A stretch of 64,000 nucleotides of DNA from Armigeres subalbatus (GCF_024139115.2 NC_085141.1:65113675-65177674), one strand, 5' to 3'. Positions 11,877-23,036 are shown, numbered from the stretch's first letter. The notes: a model not told the origin generated them from the sequence alone. Program-made: numbers and translations.

Positions 11877-12723
11877 CATACGAAAACCCGAATCTTTAGA
11901 AAATCGTGAGTAGATTTATTAACTACTTTCGATTCACAGTGAGGATCATCTCTACGTTGCTACAAGAACTTTACCTACCTCAACTGATTGTCCTTTATGT
12001 CCTTTATGACTTTAAGACTTTATGTGGATCCCTTTCGTCCGTTCACTTCAAATTTCGATTACTTACATATCAGTTGGTAGCGCTGCTGATGATGACGACA
12101 CCGATTAATGAACGATCTATCTCTAGGTTGAAGCTCTTCTCTAAAATGTGGTGCACCGAAGCGAACCATGTGGGAGATAAAAAGATGCAATCGTTTCGCT
12201 TACCTATAAATAGAGGTGGAGAAAAAAGACGCAAAATAAAGCAATTAGTTCAGGCGAACAACCATCCATTGTATGATGGATAGAGTGGAGTGCAAAAGAG
12301 TCATGGAAGACCTGAGCTGGCCTACATTACCCATGGGAAACGCGGATCGGTAAGAGTTAGTGACATAATATCTTCGTTTACTATGTGCAACTAAATGAGG
12401 CATTTTTTGGGCTGTGGGACGAATTTTTCACTATTAGGCGGTCATAAGTGAGGAAGGTAGAGGGGAAACATCTAATCCGGTGAGCTAGTGTATGAGGGCA
12501 AAATTCGAAGGTAGTTTGAAAACTTTTGTTTATCTCATATCTTTTCTCCAAGACTCAAAAGGCTCGTATATCTATACAGTATCATCAGCATATTTAAATG
12601 CACATGTGTAAGATCGCAGTAGTTCTGAGATTATGTACTTTGACATAAGACTACAATAAATAGTCATTGTTATTCAACTCTGAAATCAACCTGGTTGTAT
12701 TCTAATACTCGTCCTCGTCCATC
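11877..12723. other. Spacer with a TATA-like motif
   Basis: TATAAATA at 12205-12212 is the only promoter-like word. The open + frame at 11906-12283 (125 codons) has no recognisable domain and no splice context that I trust. Confidence 0.3.
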
Positions 12724-12731
12724 CTCTACAA
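12724..12731 (+). other. 8-bp target site duplication, left
   Basis: 'ctctacaa' here is identical to 19328-19335. Eight-base duplications are characteristic of hAT transposition. Confidence 0.85.
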
Positions 12732-12932
12732 CAGCGGTTCTCAACCGAACCCCTTTAAACTTTTGCGTATATTGAGGTAGTCCCTATTTTTTCGCTGTAA
12801 ATGAAAATAAGCGTAACTCATAAAATATATGACAAACGCACCTGAAAACTAACGATATTTATTGCTCCCCAAGAGGTTGTCAGAAATATTCTTTGCCCCG
12901 TGAACGAGTATTCATCAAACTTCCAACAAGAC

Positions 12933-15900
12933 TTTGAGGATTTTTGGAGGCTTCCGATCCTCTTGAAAGGAGGCTTCCAAGCCTCCTGAAAATGAGGCTT
13001 CTGAGTCTCTTGAAATGAGGCTTCCAAGCCTCTGGAAAGCCGCTTGAAAGGAGGCTTCCAATGCCTTTCGAAAAAAGGCTTCCAAGTTTCTTGAAAGGGG
13101 GCTTCCCAGCCTCTTGAAAGGAGGCTACCAAGCTTCCAAAAACGAGGCTTACAAGGAAGTTTCCAAGCCACTTTAAAAGAGATTTCAAAGCTTCTACAAG
13201 GAGGCGTCCAAGCCTCTTAAAAGCATGCTTCCGAGTCTTTTAGAAAAAGGCTGCCGAGCATTTTGAAAGGAGGCTTCCAAACTTCTTGAAGGGGGCTTCC
13301 GGGCAACCAGAAAGTATGCTTCCGTACGTCTTGAAAGAGACTTCCGAGTCTTTTAAAAAAGAAGGCTTTCAAGCCTCTGGAAAAGAGGGTACCAAGCCTC
13401 TTAAAAGAAGGCTTCCAAGCCTCTTAAAAGGAGGCTTCCGAGCCTATTGAGAGGAGGCTTCCGAGCCTCTTGAAAGGAGGCTTTCGAGCCTCTTGAAAGG
13501 AGTCTTTCGAGCTTCTTGAAAGGAGGATTCCAAGCCTCTTGAAAGGAGGATTCCAAGCCTCTTGAAAGGATGATTCCAAGCCTCTTGAAAGGAGGATTCC
13601 AAGCCTCTTGAAAGGAGGATTCCAAGCCTCTTGAAAGGAGGATTCCAAGCCTCTTTAAAGGAGGATTCCGAGCCTCTTGAAAGAAGGTTTCTAAGCATCT
13701 TGAAAGTAGGATTCCAAGCCTCTTGAAAGGAGGTTTCTAAGCCTCATGAAAGGAGGTTCCCAAGCCTCTTGAAAGGAGGTTTCCAAGTCTCTTAAAGGAG
13801 GTTTCCGAGCCTCTTGAAAGGAGGCTTCCGAGCCTCTTGAAAGGAGGCTTCCGAGCCTCTTGAAAGAAGGCTTCCGAGCCTCTTGATAGGAGGCTTCCGA
13901 GCCTCTTGAAAGGAGGCTTCCGAGCCTCTTGAAAGGAGGCTTCCGAGCCTCTTGAAAGGAGGCTTCCGAGCCTCTTGAAAGGAGGCTTCCGAGCCTCTTG
14001 AAAGGAGGCTTCCGAGCCTCTTGAAAGGAGGCTTCTGAGCCTCTTGAAAGGAGGCTTCTGAGCCTCTTGAAAGGAGGCTTCCGAGCCTCTTGAAAGGAGG
14101 CTCTGAGCCTCTTGAAGGAGGCTTCTGAGCCTCTTGAAAGGAGGCTTCTGAGCCTCTTGAAGGAGGCTTCCTGAGCCTCTTGAAAGGAGGCTTCCGAGCC
14201 TCTTGAAAGGAGGCTTCTGAGCCTCTTGAAAGGAGGCTTCTGAGCCTCTTGAAGGAGGCTTCCGGGCCTCTTGAAAGGAGGCTGAGCCTTTTGAAAGGAG
14301 GCTTCCGAGCCTCTTGAAAGGAGGCTTCCAGAGCCTCTTGAAAGGAGGCTTCTTAGCCCCTTGAAAGGAGGCTTCTGAAGCTCTTGAAAGGAGGCTTCTG
14401 AGGCTCTTGAAAGGAGGCTTCTGAGCCTCTTGAAAGGAGGCTTCCGAGCCTCTTGAAAGGAGGCTTCCGAGCCTCTTGAAAGGAGGCTTCCGAGCCTCTT
14501 GAAAGGAGGCTTCCGAGCCTCTTAAATGGAGGCTTTCGAGCCTCTTGAAATGAGGCTTCCGAGCCTCTTGGAAGGAGGCTTTGGAGCTTCTTGAAAGGAG
14601 GCTTCTGAGCCTCTTGAAAGGAGGCTCTGAGCCTCTTGAAAGGAGGCTTCTGAGCCTCTTGAAAGGAGGCCTGAGCCTCTTGAAAGGAGGCTTCCGAGCC
14701 TCTTGAAAGGAGGCGCCCGAGCCTCTTGAAAGGAGGCTTCCGAGCCTCTTGAAAGGAGGCTTCCGAGCCTCTTGAAAGGAGGCTTCCGAGCCTCTTGAAA
14801 GGAGGCTTCCGAGCCTCTTGAAAGGAGGCTTCCGAGCCTCTTGAAAGGAGGTTTCCGAGCCTCTTGAAAGGAGGCTTCCGAGCCTATTGAAAGGAGGCTT
14901 CCAAGCCTCTTGAAAGGAGGATTCCAAGCCTCTTGAAAGGAGGTTTCTAAGCCTCATGAAAGGAGGTTCCCAAGCCTCTTGAAAGGAAATTTTCAAGCCT
15001 CTTGAAAGAAGGCTTCCGAGCCTCTTGAAAGAAGGCTTCCGAGCCTCTTGAAAGGAGGCTTCCGAGCCTTTTGAAAGGAGGCTTCCGAGCCTTTTGAAAG
15101 GAGGCTTTCGAGCCTCTTGAAAGGAGGCTTCCGAGCCTCTTGAAAGGAGGCTTCCGAGCCTCTTGAAAGGAGGCTTCCGAGCCTCTTGAAAGGAGGCTTC
15201 CGAGCCTCTTGAAAGGAGGCTTCCGAGCCTCTTGAAAGGAGGCTTCCGAGCCTCTTGAAAGGAGGGCTTCCGAGCCTCTTGAAAGGAGGCTTCTGAGCCT
15301 CTTGAAAGGAGGCTTCTGAGCCTCTTGAAAGGAGGCTTCTGAGCCTCTTGAAAGGAGGCTTCTGAGCCTCTTGAAAGGAGGCTTCTGAGCCTCTTGAAAG
15401 GAGGCTTCTGAGCCTCTTGAAAGGAGGCTTCTGAGCCTTCTGAAAGGATTCTTCCAGGCCTCTTGAAAGGAGGCTTGAGCCTCTTGAAAGGAGGCTTGAG
15501 CCTCTTGAAGGAGGCTTGAGCCTCTTGAAAGGAGGCTTCCGAGCCTCTTGAAAGGAGGCTCTGAGCTCTTGAAAGGAGGCCTGAGCCTCTTGAAGGAGGC
15601 TTCCTGAGCCTCTTGAAAGGAGGCTCTGAGCCTCTTGAAAGGAGGCTTCCGAGCCTCTTGAAAGGAGGCTTCTGAGCCTCTTGAAAGGAGGCTCTGAGCC
15701 TCTTGAAAGGAGGCTTGCGAGCCTCGTGAAAGGAGGCTTCAGAGCCTCTGGAAGGGAGGCTGCCGAGCCTCTTGAAAGGAGGCTTCCGAGCCTCTTGAAA
15801 GGAGGCTTCTGAGCCTCTTGAAAGGAGGCCTGAGCCTCTTGAAAGGAGGCTGAGCCTCTTGAAAGGAGGCTCTGAGCCTCTTGAAAGGAGGCTTGGAGCC

Positions 15901-16735
15901 TCTTGAAAGGAGGCTCTGAGCCACTCAAAGAAGGCTCCTGAGCCACTCAAAGAAGGCTTCTGAGCCTCTTGAAAGAGGCTTCTGAGCTTCTTGAAAGGAG
16001 GCTTGAGGCCTCTTGAAAGGAGGCTTTCGGGCCTCTTGAAAGGAGGCTTTCGGGCCTCTTGAAAGGAGGCTTCCGAGCCTCTTGAAAGGAGGTTCCCGAG
16101 CCTCTTGAAAGGAGGCTTTCGGGCCTCTTGAAAGGAGGCTTCCGAGCCTCTTGAAATGAGGCTTCCGAGCTTCCGAGCTTCTTGAAAGGAGGCTTCCGAG
16201 CCTCTTGAAAGGAGGCTTTCGGGCCTCTTACAAGAAGGCTTCTTAGACTATTGAAAGAAGGCTTCCGAGCCTCTTGAAAGGAGACTTCCGAGCCTCTTGA
16301 AAGGAGGCTTCCGAGCCTCTTGAAAGGAGGCTTCCGAGCCTCTTGAAAGGAGGCTTCCGAGCCTCTTGGAAGGAGTCTTCCGAGCCACTCAAAAGAAGGC
16401 TTCCGAGCCCCTTGAAAGGAGGCTTCCGAGCCTCTTGAAAGGAGGCTTCTGAGCCTCTTGAAAGGAGGCCTCCGAGCCTCTTGAAAGCAGGCTTCCGAGC
16501 CTCTTGAAAGGAGGCTTCCGAGCCTTTTGGAAGAAGGCTTCCGAGCCTCTTGAAAGGAGGTTTCCAAGCCTCTTAAAAGGAGGCTTCAAAGCCTCTTGAA
16601 AGAAGGCTTCCAAGCTTCTTAAAAGGAGACTCTTGAAATGAGGCCGAGTCTTCTAAAAGGAGCTCTATGAGTCTCTTGAAAAAAGGCTTCAGAGCCTCTT
16701 GAAAGGAGGTTTACTAGCGGTTTGGGAGGAGGCTT
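12933..16735 (-). repeat. 23-bp hairpin minisatellite, first array
   Basis: The consensus unit is stem GAGGCT, loop TCCG, stem AGCCTC, spacer TTGAAAG (6+4+6+7 bp). The 12.93-13.7 kb edge is degenerate; 13.8-16.6 kb is highly homogeneous. The minus strand lacks stops in all three frames over long stretches, including a 737-codon frame at 13737-15950. All frames read the same ~23-residue cycle containing KPPFKRL and SLLSRG. These frames are a property of the repeat and I do not regard them as genes. An internal duplication of offset 1,210 bp links 13731 with 14941. Confidence 0.95.
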
Positions 16736-17022
16736 CTGAGGCATCTAGGAGCCTCCCACGCTGCTTGCAACTAAGCTACTGAGTTTTTCGGTAGAGTCCA
16801 TCGTGTCTCTCAAATAAAGGTTTCCAAACCATTAAATCCAAGATTTTAGATAGGTAGCATATTTTTATCATATTTGTAAACATTTTGTCTCAATCCGGTA
16901 TTACATTTTTTTAAAACTTCTTCATTCGACGTTTTGACCTTTTGTTCTGTTACCCCACAGCTCTTCCCACACTGTGCTGGTTGTGGTGGGCAGGATTCGA
17001 AAGTTACAAAGTTTGAAAATAA
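16561..17022. repeat. Array edge plus unique tail, copy 1 of a 2,238-bp tandem duplication
   Basis: 462 bp match 18799-19260 at a constant offset of 2,238 bp. They comprise degenerate array-edge units and ~280 bp of unique DNA ending 'gtttgaaaataa'. Immediately after 17022 the minisatellite resumes in mid-unit, so this is an internal duplicate of the element's right flank, stranded within the array. Confidence 0.9.
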
Positions 17023-18975
17023 GCCTCTTGAAAGGAGGCTTCCGAGCCTCTTGAAAGGAGGCTTCCGAGCCTCTTGAAAGGAGGCTTCCGAGCCTCTTGA
17101 AAGGAGGCTTCCGAGCCTCTTGAAAGGAGGCTTCCGAGCCTCTTGAAAGGAGGCTTCTGAGCCTCTTGAAAGGAGGCTTCCGAGCCTCTTGAAAGGAGGC
17201 TTCCGAGCCTCTTGAAAGGAGGCTTCCAGCCTCTTGAAAGGAGGCTTCCAGCCTCTTGAAAGGAGGCTTCCGAGCCTCTTGAAAGGAGGCTTGAGCCTCT
17301 TGAAAGGAGGCCTGAGCCTCTTGAAAGGAGGCTTCTGAGCCTCTTGAAAGGAGGCTTGAGCCTCTTGAAAGGAGGCTTCCGAGCCTCTTGAAAGGAGGCT
17401 TCTGAGCCTCTTGAAAGGAGGCTCTGAGCCTCTTGAAAGGAGGCTTCCTGAGCCTCTTGAAAGGAGGCTTCCTGAGCCTCTTGAAAGGAGGCCTGAGCCT
17501 CTTGAAAGGAGGCTTCCAGGCCTCTTGAAAGGAGGCTTCCTGAGCCTCTTGAAAGGAGGCTTCCGAGCCTCTTGAAAGGAGGCCTGAGCCTCTTGAAAGG
17601 AGGCTTCTGAGCCTCTTGAAAGGAGGCTTCCGAGCCTCTTGAAAGGAGGCTCTGAGCCTCTTGAAAGGAGGCTTCTGAGCCTCTTGAAAGGAGGCTTCCT
17701 GAGCCTCTTGAAAGGAGGCTTCTGAGCCTCTTGAAAGGAGGCCTGAGCCTCTTGAAAGGAGGCTTCTGAGCCTCTTGAAAGGAGGCTCTGAGCCTCTTGA
17801 AAGGAGGCTTCCTGAGTCTCTTGAAAGGAGGCTTCTGAGGCCTCTTGAAAGGAGGCTTCTGAGCCTCTTGAAAGGAGGCTTCTGAGCCTCTTGAAAGGAG
17901 GCTTCTGAGCCTCTTGAAAGGAGGCTCTGAGCCTCTTGAAAGGAGGCTTCCTGAGCCTCTTGAAAGGAGGCTTCCTGAGCCTCTTGAAAGGAGGCTTCCG
18001 AGCCTCTTGAAAGGAGGCTTCCGAGCCTCTTGAAAGGAGGCTTCCGAGCCTCTTGAAAGGAGGCTTCCGAGCCTCTTGAAAGGAGGCTTCCGAGCCTCTT
18101 GAAAGGAGGCTTCCGAGCCTCTTGAAAAGAGGCTTCCGAGCCACTCAAAAGAAGGCTCCCGAGCCACTCAAAAGAAGGCTTCCGAGCCTCTTGAAAAGAG
18201 GCTTCCGAGCTTCTTGAAAGGAGGCTTCCGAGCCTCTTGAAAGGAGGCTTCCGAGCCTCTTGAAAGGAGGCTTCCGAGCCTCTTGAAAGGAGGCTTCCAG
18301 GCCTCTTGAAAGGAGGCTCTGAGCCTCTTGAAAGGAGGCTTCTGAGCCTCTTGAAAGGAGGCTTCTGAGCCTCTTGAAAGGAGGCTTCTGAGCCTCTTGA
18401 AAGGAGGCTTCCGAGCCTCTTGAAAGGAGGCTTCCGAGCCTCTTAAAAGGAGGCTTCCGAGCCTCTTGAAAGGAGGCTTCCGAGCCTCTTGAAAGGAGAC
18501 TTCCGAGCCTCTTGAAAGGAGGCTTCCGAGCCTCTTGAAAGGAGGCTTCCGAGCCTCTTGAAAGGAGGCTTCCGAGCCTCTTGGAAGGAGTCTTCCGAGC
18601 CACTCAAAAGAAGGCTTCCGAGCCTCTTGAAAGGAGGCTTCCGAGCCTCTTGAAAGGAGGCTTCCGAGCCTCTTGAAAGGAGGCTTCTGAGCCTCTTGAA
18701 AGGAGGCCTCCGAGCCTCTTGAAAGCAGGCTTCCGAGCCTCTTGAAAGGAGGCTTCCGAGCCTTTTGGAAGGAGGCTTCCGAGCCTCTTGAAAGGAGGTT
18801 TCCAAGCCTCTTAAAAGGAGGCTTCAAAGCCTCTTGAAAGAAGGCTTCCAAGCTTCTTAAAAGGAGACTCTTGAAATGAGGCCGAGTCTTCTAAAAGGAG
18901 CTCTATGAGTCTCTTGAAAAAAGGCTTCAGAGCCTCTTGAAAGGAGGTTTACTAGCGGTTTGGGAGGAGGCTTCT
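17023..18975 (-). repeat. 23-bp hairpin minisatellite, second array
   Basis: Same unit as the first array. It is especially rich in loop-length variants (loops TCTG, CTG, TG, TCC, TCCTG). Minus-strand frames of 432, 408 and 387 codons overlap here in the three frames. Confidence 0.95.
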
Positions 18976-19260
18976 GAGGCATCTAGGAGCCTCCCACGCT
19001 GCTTGCAACTAAGCTACTGAGTTTTTCGGTAGAGTCCATCGTGTCTCTCAAATAAAGGTTTCCAAACCATTAAATCCAAGATTTTAGATAGGTAGCATAT
19101 TTTTATCATATTTGTAAACATTTTGTCTCAATCCGGTATTACATTTTTTTAAAACTTCTTCATTCGACGTTTTGACCTTTTGTTCTGTTACCCCACAGCT
19201 CTTCCCACACTGTGCTGGTTGTGGTGGGCAGGATTCGAAAGTTACAAAGTTTGAAAATAA
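18799..19260. repeat. Array edge plus unique tail, copy 2
   Basis: This is the terminal copy of the 462-bp segment described for 16561-17022. It continues into the true right end of the hAT-like element (A-run, then 'gttacccccaggggtac' and the TIR). Confidence 0.9.
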
Positions 19261-19327
19261 AAAAAAATCGAAACTTTATTAATAAGTTACCCCCAGGGGT
19301 ACATACACCCCAAGTTTAGAACCGCTG

Positions 19328-19335
19328 CTCTACAA
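19328..19335 (+). other. 8-bp target site duplication, right
   Basis: 'ctctacaa', identical to 12724-12731. Confidence 0.85.
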
Positions 19336-19512
19336 AATGGCGATACGGATCAAAATTAATATTTCTCTTGCAGGCTAATGAAAAATATGAAAAACGAAAG
19401 GAAAAACATAAACCTGGCGACCCCGAATGACGGTACCACGATAATATTTCGATACAGTTGCCAATGAATCGCAAAATGAAAATATTTGCAAAGCGGAAAA
19501 ATCTACTTCTTA

Positions 19513-19746
19513 GGGTCTGTCTCATTTGGATAATTAAACTGAAATTAAACTTAAAAGTGACCTTTCAATAATTATCGAATAACCCTGCTCGCAGAGCAAG
19601 ATTACTTTTGACAGATACAGAATCATTTTTCATCGATGTCCTATTGGATCTGCTGAATAGCACCAGCCATTCGTATGACCGGGTGATTTTTTTTTGAATT
19701 TTCGAACTGTCACTTTTAAGTTTCATTCTCCAAATTAGACAGACCC
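19513..19746. mobile_element. Tourist/PIF-Harbinger-like MITE (234 bp)
   Basis: TIRs: 'gggtctgtctcatttgg' on the left, and the complement of 'ccaaattagacagaccc' on the right. 'aaacttaaaagtgac' is mirrored further in. TTA flanks both ends (19510-19512 and 19747-19749). A 3-bp TTA duplication and a GGGTCTGT start fit PIF/Harbinger-type MITEs. Confidence 0.75.
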
Positions 19747-19749
19747 TTA

Positions 19750-20315
19750 GAGTTACTTAGAGAAACGCAATAAAGATTCTGCTTAACCAACATTTTTGAT
19801 TTACTTCTAATTAAGCTGGACTGTCAATCTGCGCCAATATTATCTTTTGTTTGTTTTACAAAAGAGAATGCCAAGCCACCACACGGGAGTGTACTACAGT
19901 GTCGGACTCGACCAGTCACAGATAATACCGACTAAACTAACCTTGGGCTCCGCCATAGTTTCCCTCAGGAACTGCCTCCCAGAATTACGACATTACTATC
20001 TGGGAAGGTGCTATTGTACGAGATATGAGATAATGCTTTCTTGCAATTAACGCATCTGTCCGGCACGAAGCTAGCAGAGTGAATAATGCCTTCTTGAACC
20101 ATTTCCTTCGCATGGTAGCTTCCAACTTTCATCGAACAACAAAAGGTAATATCAAACAAAGCTTTATAGTTTCATTAGACTGCTTATATAATAAATTTTG
20201 GGTGTAAAAATAGTGAAAGTATTGAAAATATTCAAGTGAATATTGATTCATAATTAAACATTTTTTTTTTGCTATCTACTATTTTAGGCTATGAAAAATA
20301 ACTTTTGTTCTAGCG
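19750..20315. other. Unannotated spacer
   Basis: AT-rich, with no supported gene. The opposing short frames at 19847-20159 are not protein-like. Confidence 0.4.
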
Positions 20316-20440
20316 TCTGCCCGGTATAAGGCAATTAGAAGAGTTGATGCCTTCTTTAAATCAACGCGTATGCCCGGCATAAGGGAAAAAGAAGAAACAA
20401 TTCCTTCTTCAAATTAACGCGTTTGCTTGGTATAAGGCGA
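20316..20440. repeat. 52-53-bp tandem repeat, inverted relative of 5699-5800
   Basis: 'gcccggtataagg' variants occur at about 20319, 20372 and 20424, each followed by a GAAG-rich stretch and an 'aacgcgt' word. Confidence 0.65.
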
Positions 20441-20959
20441 ACTGAGAAGATAATTCTTAATCTCGATTAATCGATAATCTCGATGTTCTGGATTCACACT
20501 CCTTGTGTCGATATGTTCAAGGTTTTAGGCTACTCATTGGCGTAAATAAGGGGGGGGTGGGTCCACAGCTCTCCCTAGAACAAAATTAGCCTCCCTAGGA
20601 TTAGACAAGTTAGTTAGCAGTTATATGAATTGTAAATATATAACATAATGAATTACTGAAAAAGTTTGAAGACAAAAGAGTTATTTCCTATTGAACCCTA
20701 TCATAATGAAATGAGTGAAAGACAAAATCCATCATTTAAGGTGATACGGGAAGCACGAACAATCATCAAATCGTCATCATTTTCATCATTGAATGTTTAA
20801 TTTTTTTTCTAAAACAAATATGATTTTGATAAGTATCACCGGCGCGTGCTTACTCGCAATCTATATGCCGATACATTTACAGTGACAATGGTATAAAGAG
20901 ACAAAAGATAGGAAAAATTACACGGTGTGTAGTACCTTCCCGAGTCACCTTAATGAGCT

Positions 20960-22000
20960 TGTTTCTCATTACTGAGAAAGATTCCCTTTTGCATCCCAGA
21001 AGGATTCTCATTAGAGTCCGAAAGGAATTCCCATCAGAATCATCGAAGTATTCCAACCAGAATCCAGAAGAATTCACATTGGATTCCTTTCGGTTTCGGT
21101 GAAGGATACCCTTGGTAATCTGTGGGGGATACCCTTTATAATTCATGGAGGATTTGCTTCGGAATTCCTCCGGAATCGTTCGGAAATTCGTTTTGGAATC
21201 GTTAGGAGATTGCTTTCCTTGACGATTTGTTTCAAAATTCTTCGACGATTTGTTTCGGAATTCCTTGAAGATTTAATTCAGAGGCTTTCGTTGCTTTGCC
21301 TCTGAATCCCTCTAATGATTTGCTTTGGAATTCTTTAGAATCATTCGACGATTCGCTTCGGGATACATCGACGGTTTGCTTCGGAATTCCTCGAAGATTT
21401 AGTTTGCAGTCCCTCGACGATTTACTTCAGAGTCCTTTGAAGAATTGCCTCGGAATCATTCGACGGTTTGCTTCGAAATTCTTCGATGATTTGCTCCGGA
21501 ATCCCTTAATTTTTCAGTAATTCACAATGCTTGAAATCACTGCTAACTAACTAATCCTAGGGGGTTCATTCTTTCTACATTTCTACATCCCTGGAGGATT
21601 CCCTTCGGAATGGTTGGAGGATTCTTATTGAAATCCCTGGAGGATTAATTCGGAGTCCCTCGACGATTTGCTTCGGGGTCTCTCGACAGATTGCTCCGTA
21701 ATCATTCTACATCCCAGAAACATTGCCTACGAGATTCCTTGGAGTTCCTGAAATATTTTCGTCGGAATTCCTGAAGGATTCCATTCGCAATCTCTAGCAA
21801 ATTTTCAATGGAATCCCTGGAGCATTCCCGTCGGAATTCCTGAAACACTCCCGTCGGAATCCATGGATGATTCCCCTCGACATCCCGGGAGGATTTGGAA
21901 TTCCTGGAACATTATCTTCAGACTCTCTGGAACATTCTCGAGAACATTCCCTAAAGGTTCCTTTCGGTATGTCTAGAGGATTCCTGTCCGGTCTATTTGT
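20960..22000. repeat. Degenerate GGAATTCC-type minisatellite tract
   Basis: Recurrent blocks such as 'cgacgatttgcttcgg', 'ttcggaattcctcgaagatt' and 'atccctggaggattc' appear at 27-30-bp intervals. The open frames crossing it are low-complexity translations. Confidence 0.6.
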
Positions 22001-22059
22001 GTAGTGCAAGTCTTGTAAAACGGCAGTATTGCCAAAGTCCTTAGTCGTCCACACTAAAT

Positions 22060-22185
22060 GTTTAAATTAATTACAAGAAGCCCTCTCTACATGAAGAACG
22101 GCAAACATAGAAGCGAAAAACGATAGACAGTTTTACCCTTGAAAAAGGCCCAAATAAAAGACCGAAACGTCGGGCAAAACAAAAC
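22060..22185 (+). repeat. Penelope-like element tail (relic)
   Basis: 'cccttgaaaaaggccc' and 'gaccgaaacgtcgggc' match the block at about 32015-32055, which follows a Penelope-like C-terminal reading frame. By itself this copy is only a tail. The assignment rests on that second locus. Confidence 0.45.
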
Positions 22186-22628
22186 ACATTGCATCGTTTT
22201 GAATACATAAAACTAAAACGCCAAAAAAAAATCACGCAAAAATTTATTTAGAAATTTATTCCGATAGGTCGAGATAATTGGACTCGGAGTGGCCTTTGTC
22301 GTCTTCATTCAACACAGTCCAACGTCGCCAGTCAAGCAGGTCACGGAAGGTCCGTTAATCGTCCTCCATCTGGTCGATCCACAACAGATAATGTCAGCTG
22401 AATAAGCCATTTATTTTAGCTGAAGAAGACTATTTTGGACTTAATGAGCGTTTTACTCTCCTCCAATGTTTGTTGGGTAGTGCCCGTAGGATCGTTGTTG
22501 TGAACCATTTTCACCGACATTTTGGTTACGTACCCGGCTCACCGCAGACTTCCGCTTTTTGCTTTGTGAACGATGGGTGGATCTCCTAACAGCAGATGCA
22601 ACTCGTGATTTATTCGCCTTTTCCACAT

Positions 22629-22914
22629 CTTCTTCTTATTTGCATTACATCCCCACACTGGGACAGAGCCGCCTCGCAGCTTAGTGTTCATTGAGCACTT
22701 CCACAGTTCTTAACTGCGAGGTTTCTAAGCCAGGTTACCATTTTTGCATTCGTATATTATGAGGCTAACAGGATGATACTTTTATGCCCAGGGACGTCGA
22801 GACAATTTCTTATTCGAAAATTGTCTAGACCGGCACCGGGAATCGAACTCAGCTACCCTCAGCATGGTCTTGCTTTGTAGTCGCGCGTCTTACCGCACGG
22901 CTAAGGAGGGCCCC
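22629..22914 (-). mobile_element. Feilai: tRNA-derived SINE, Feilai-like
   Basis: Minus strand: a tRNA-like head with an A-box-like 'ttagccgtgcggtaag' and a B-box-like 'gagttcgattccc'. The body ends 'cagtgtggggatgtaatgca', followed by an AAGAAG-rich tail. A 15-bp duplication 'tcgccttttccacat' flanks it at 22614-22628 and 22915-22929. Layout and wording agree with the Aedes Feilai SINE as I know it. The element is near full length. Confidence 0.85.
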
Positions 22915-22951
22915 TCGCCTTTTCCACATACCTATCGCAATTTGCACCCAG

Positions 22952-23036
22952 CATACTGCCCAAGATCGCATACTTTTCCCATATGGATAGGAAATCCAGC
23001 AAGGATGGGACTGATATGCGATCATAGGCAGTATAG
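22952..23036. repeat. Small palindromic MITE-like unit
   Basis: 'atactgcccaagatcgcata' is mirrored by 'tatgcgatcataggcagtat' across ~45 bp. The internal 'ggaaatccagcaaggatggg' recurs at about 43790-43815. Confidence 0.6.

Larger units (their letters stand above)
12732..19327. mobile_element. Non-autonomous hAT-like element filled by a 23-bp minisatellite
   Basis: The left TIR 'cagcggttctcaacc' (12732) and the reverse complement of the right end 'cagcggttctaaact' (ending 19327) agree at 13 of 15 positions. They match the CAGNGGTTCTCAA style of hAT ends. Perfect 8-bp duplications 'ctctacaa' abut both ends. The 6,596-bp body has ~200 bp of unique left flank and about 6 kb of 23-bp repeats. A right flank with 'gttacccccaggggtacat' is also typical of hAT subterminal DNA. 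No transposase is encoded. The element is unusually long for a non-autonomous hAT because of array expansion. Confidence 0.85.

Noticed and set aside
13737..15950. 737-codon minus-strand open frame as a structural protein gene
   Set aside because: It is the automatic translation of a stop-free 23-bp tandem repeat, open in all three frames, inside a transposon, with no promoter, start context or unique domain.
22130..22180. Active hammerhead ribozyme
   Set aside because: GAAAC-GTC is present but the conserved CUGANGA core is not, and stem lengths are too short.
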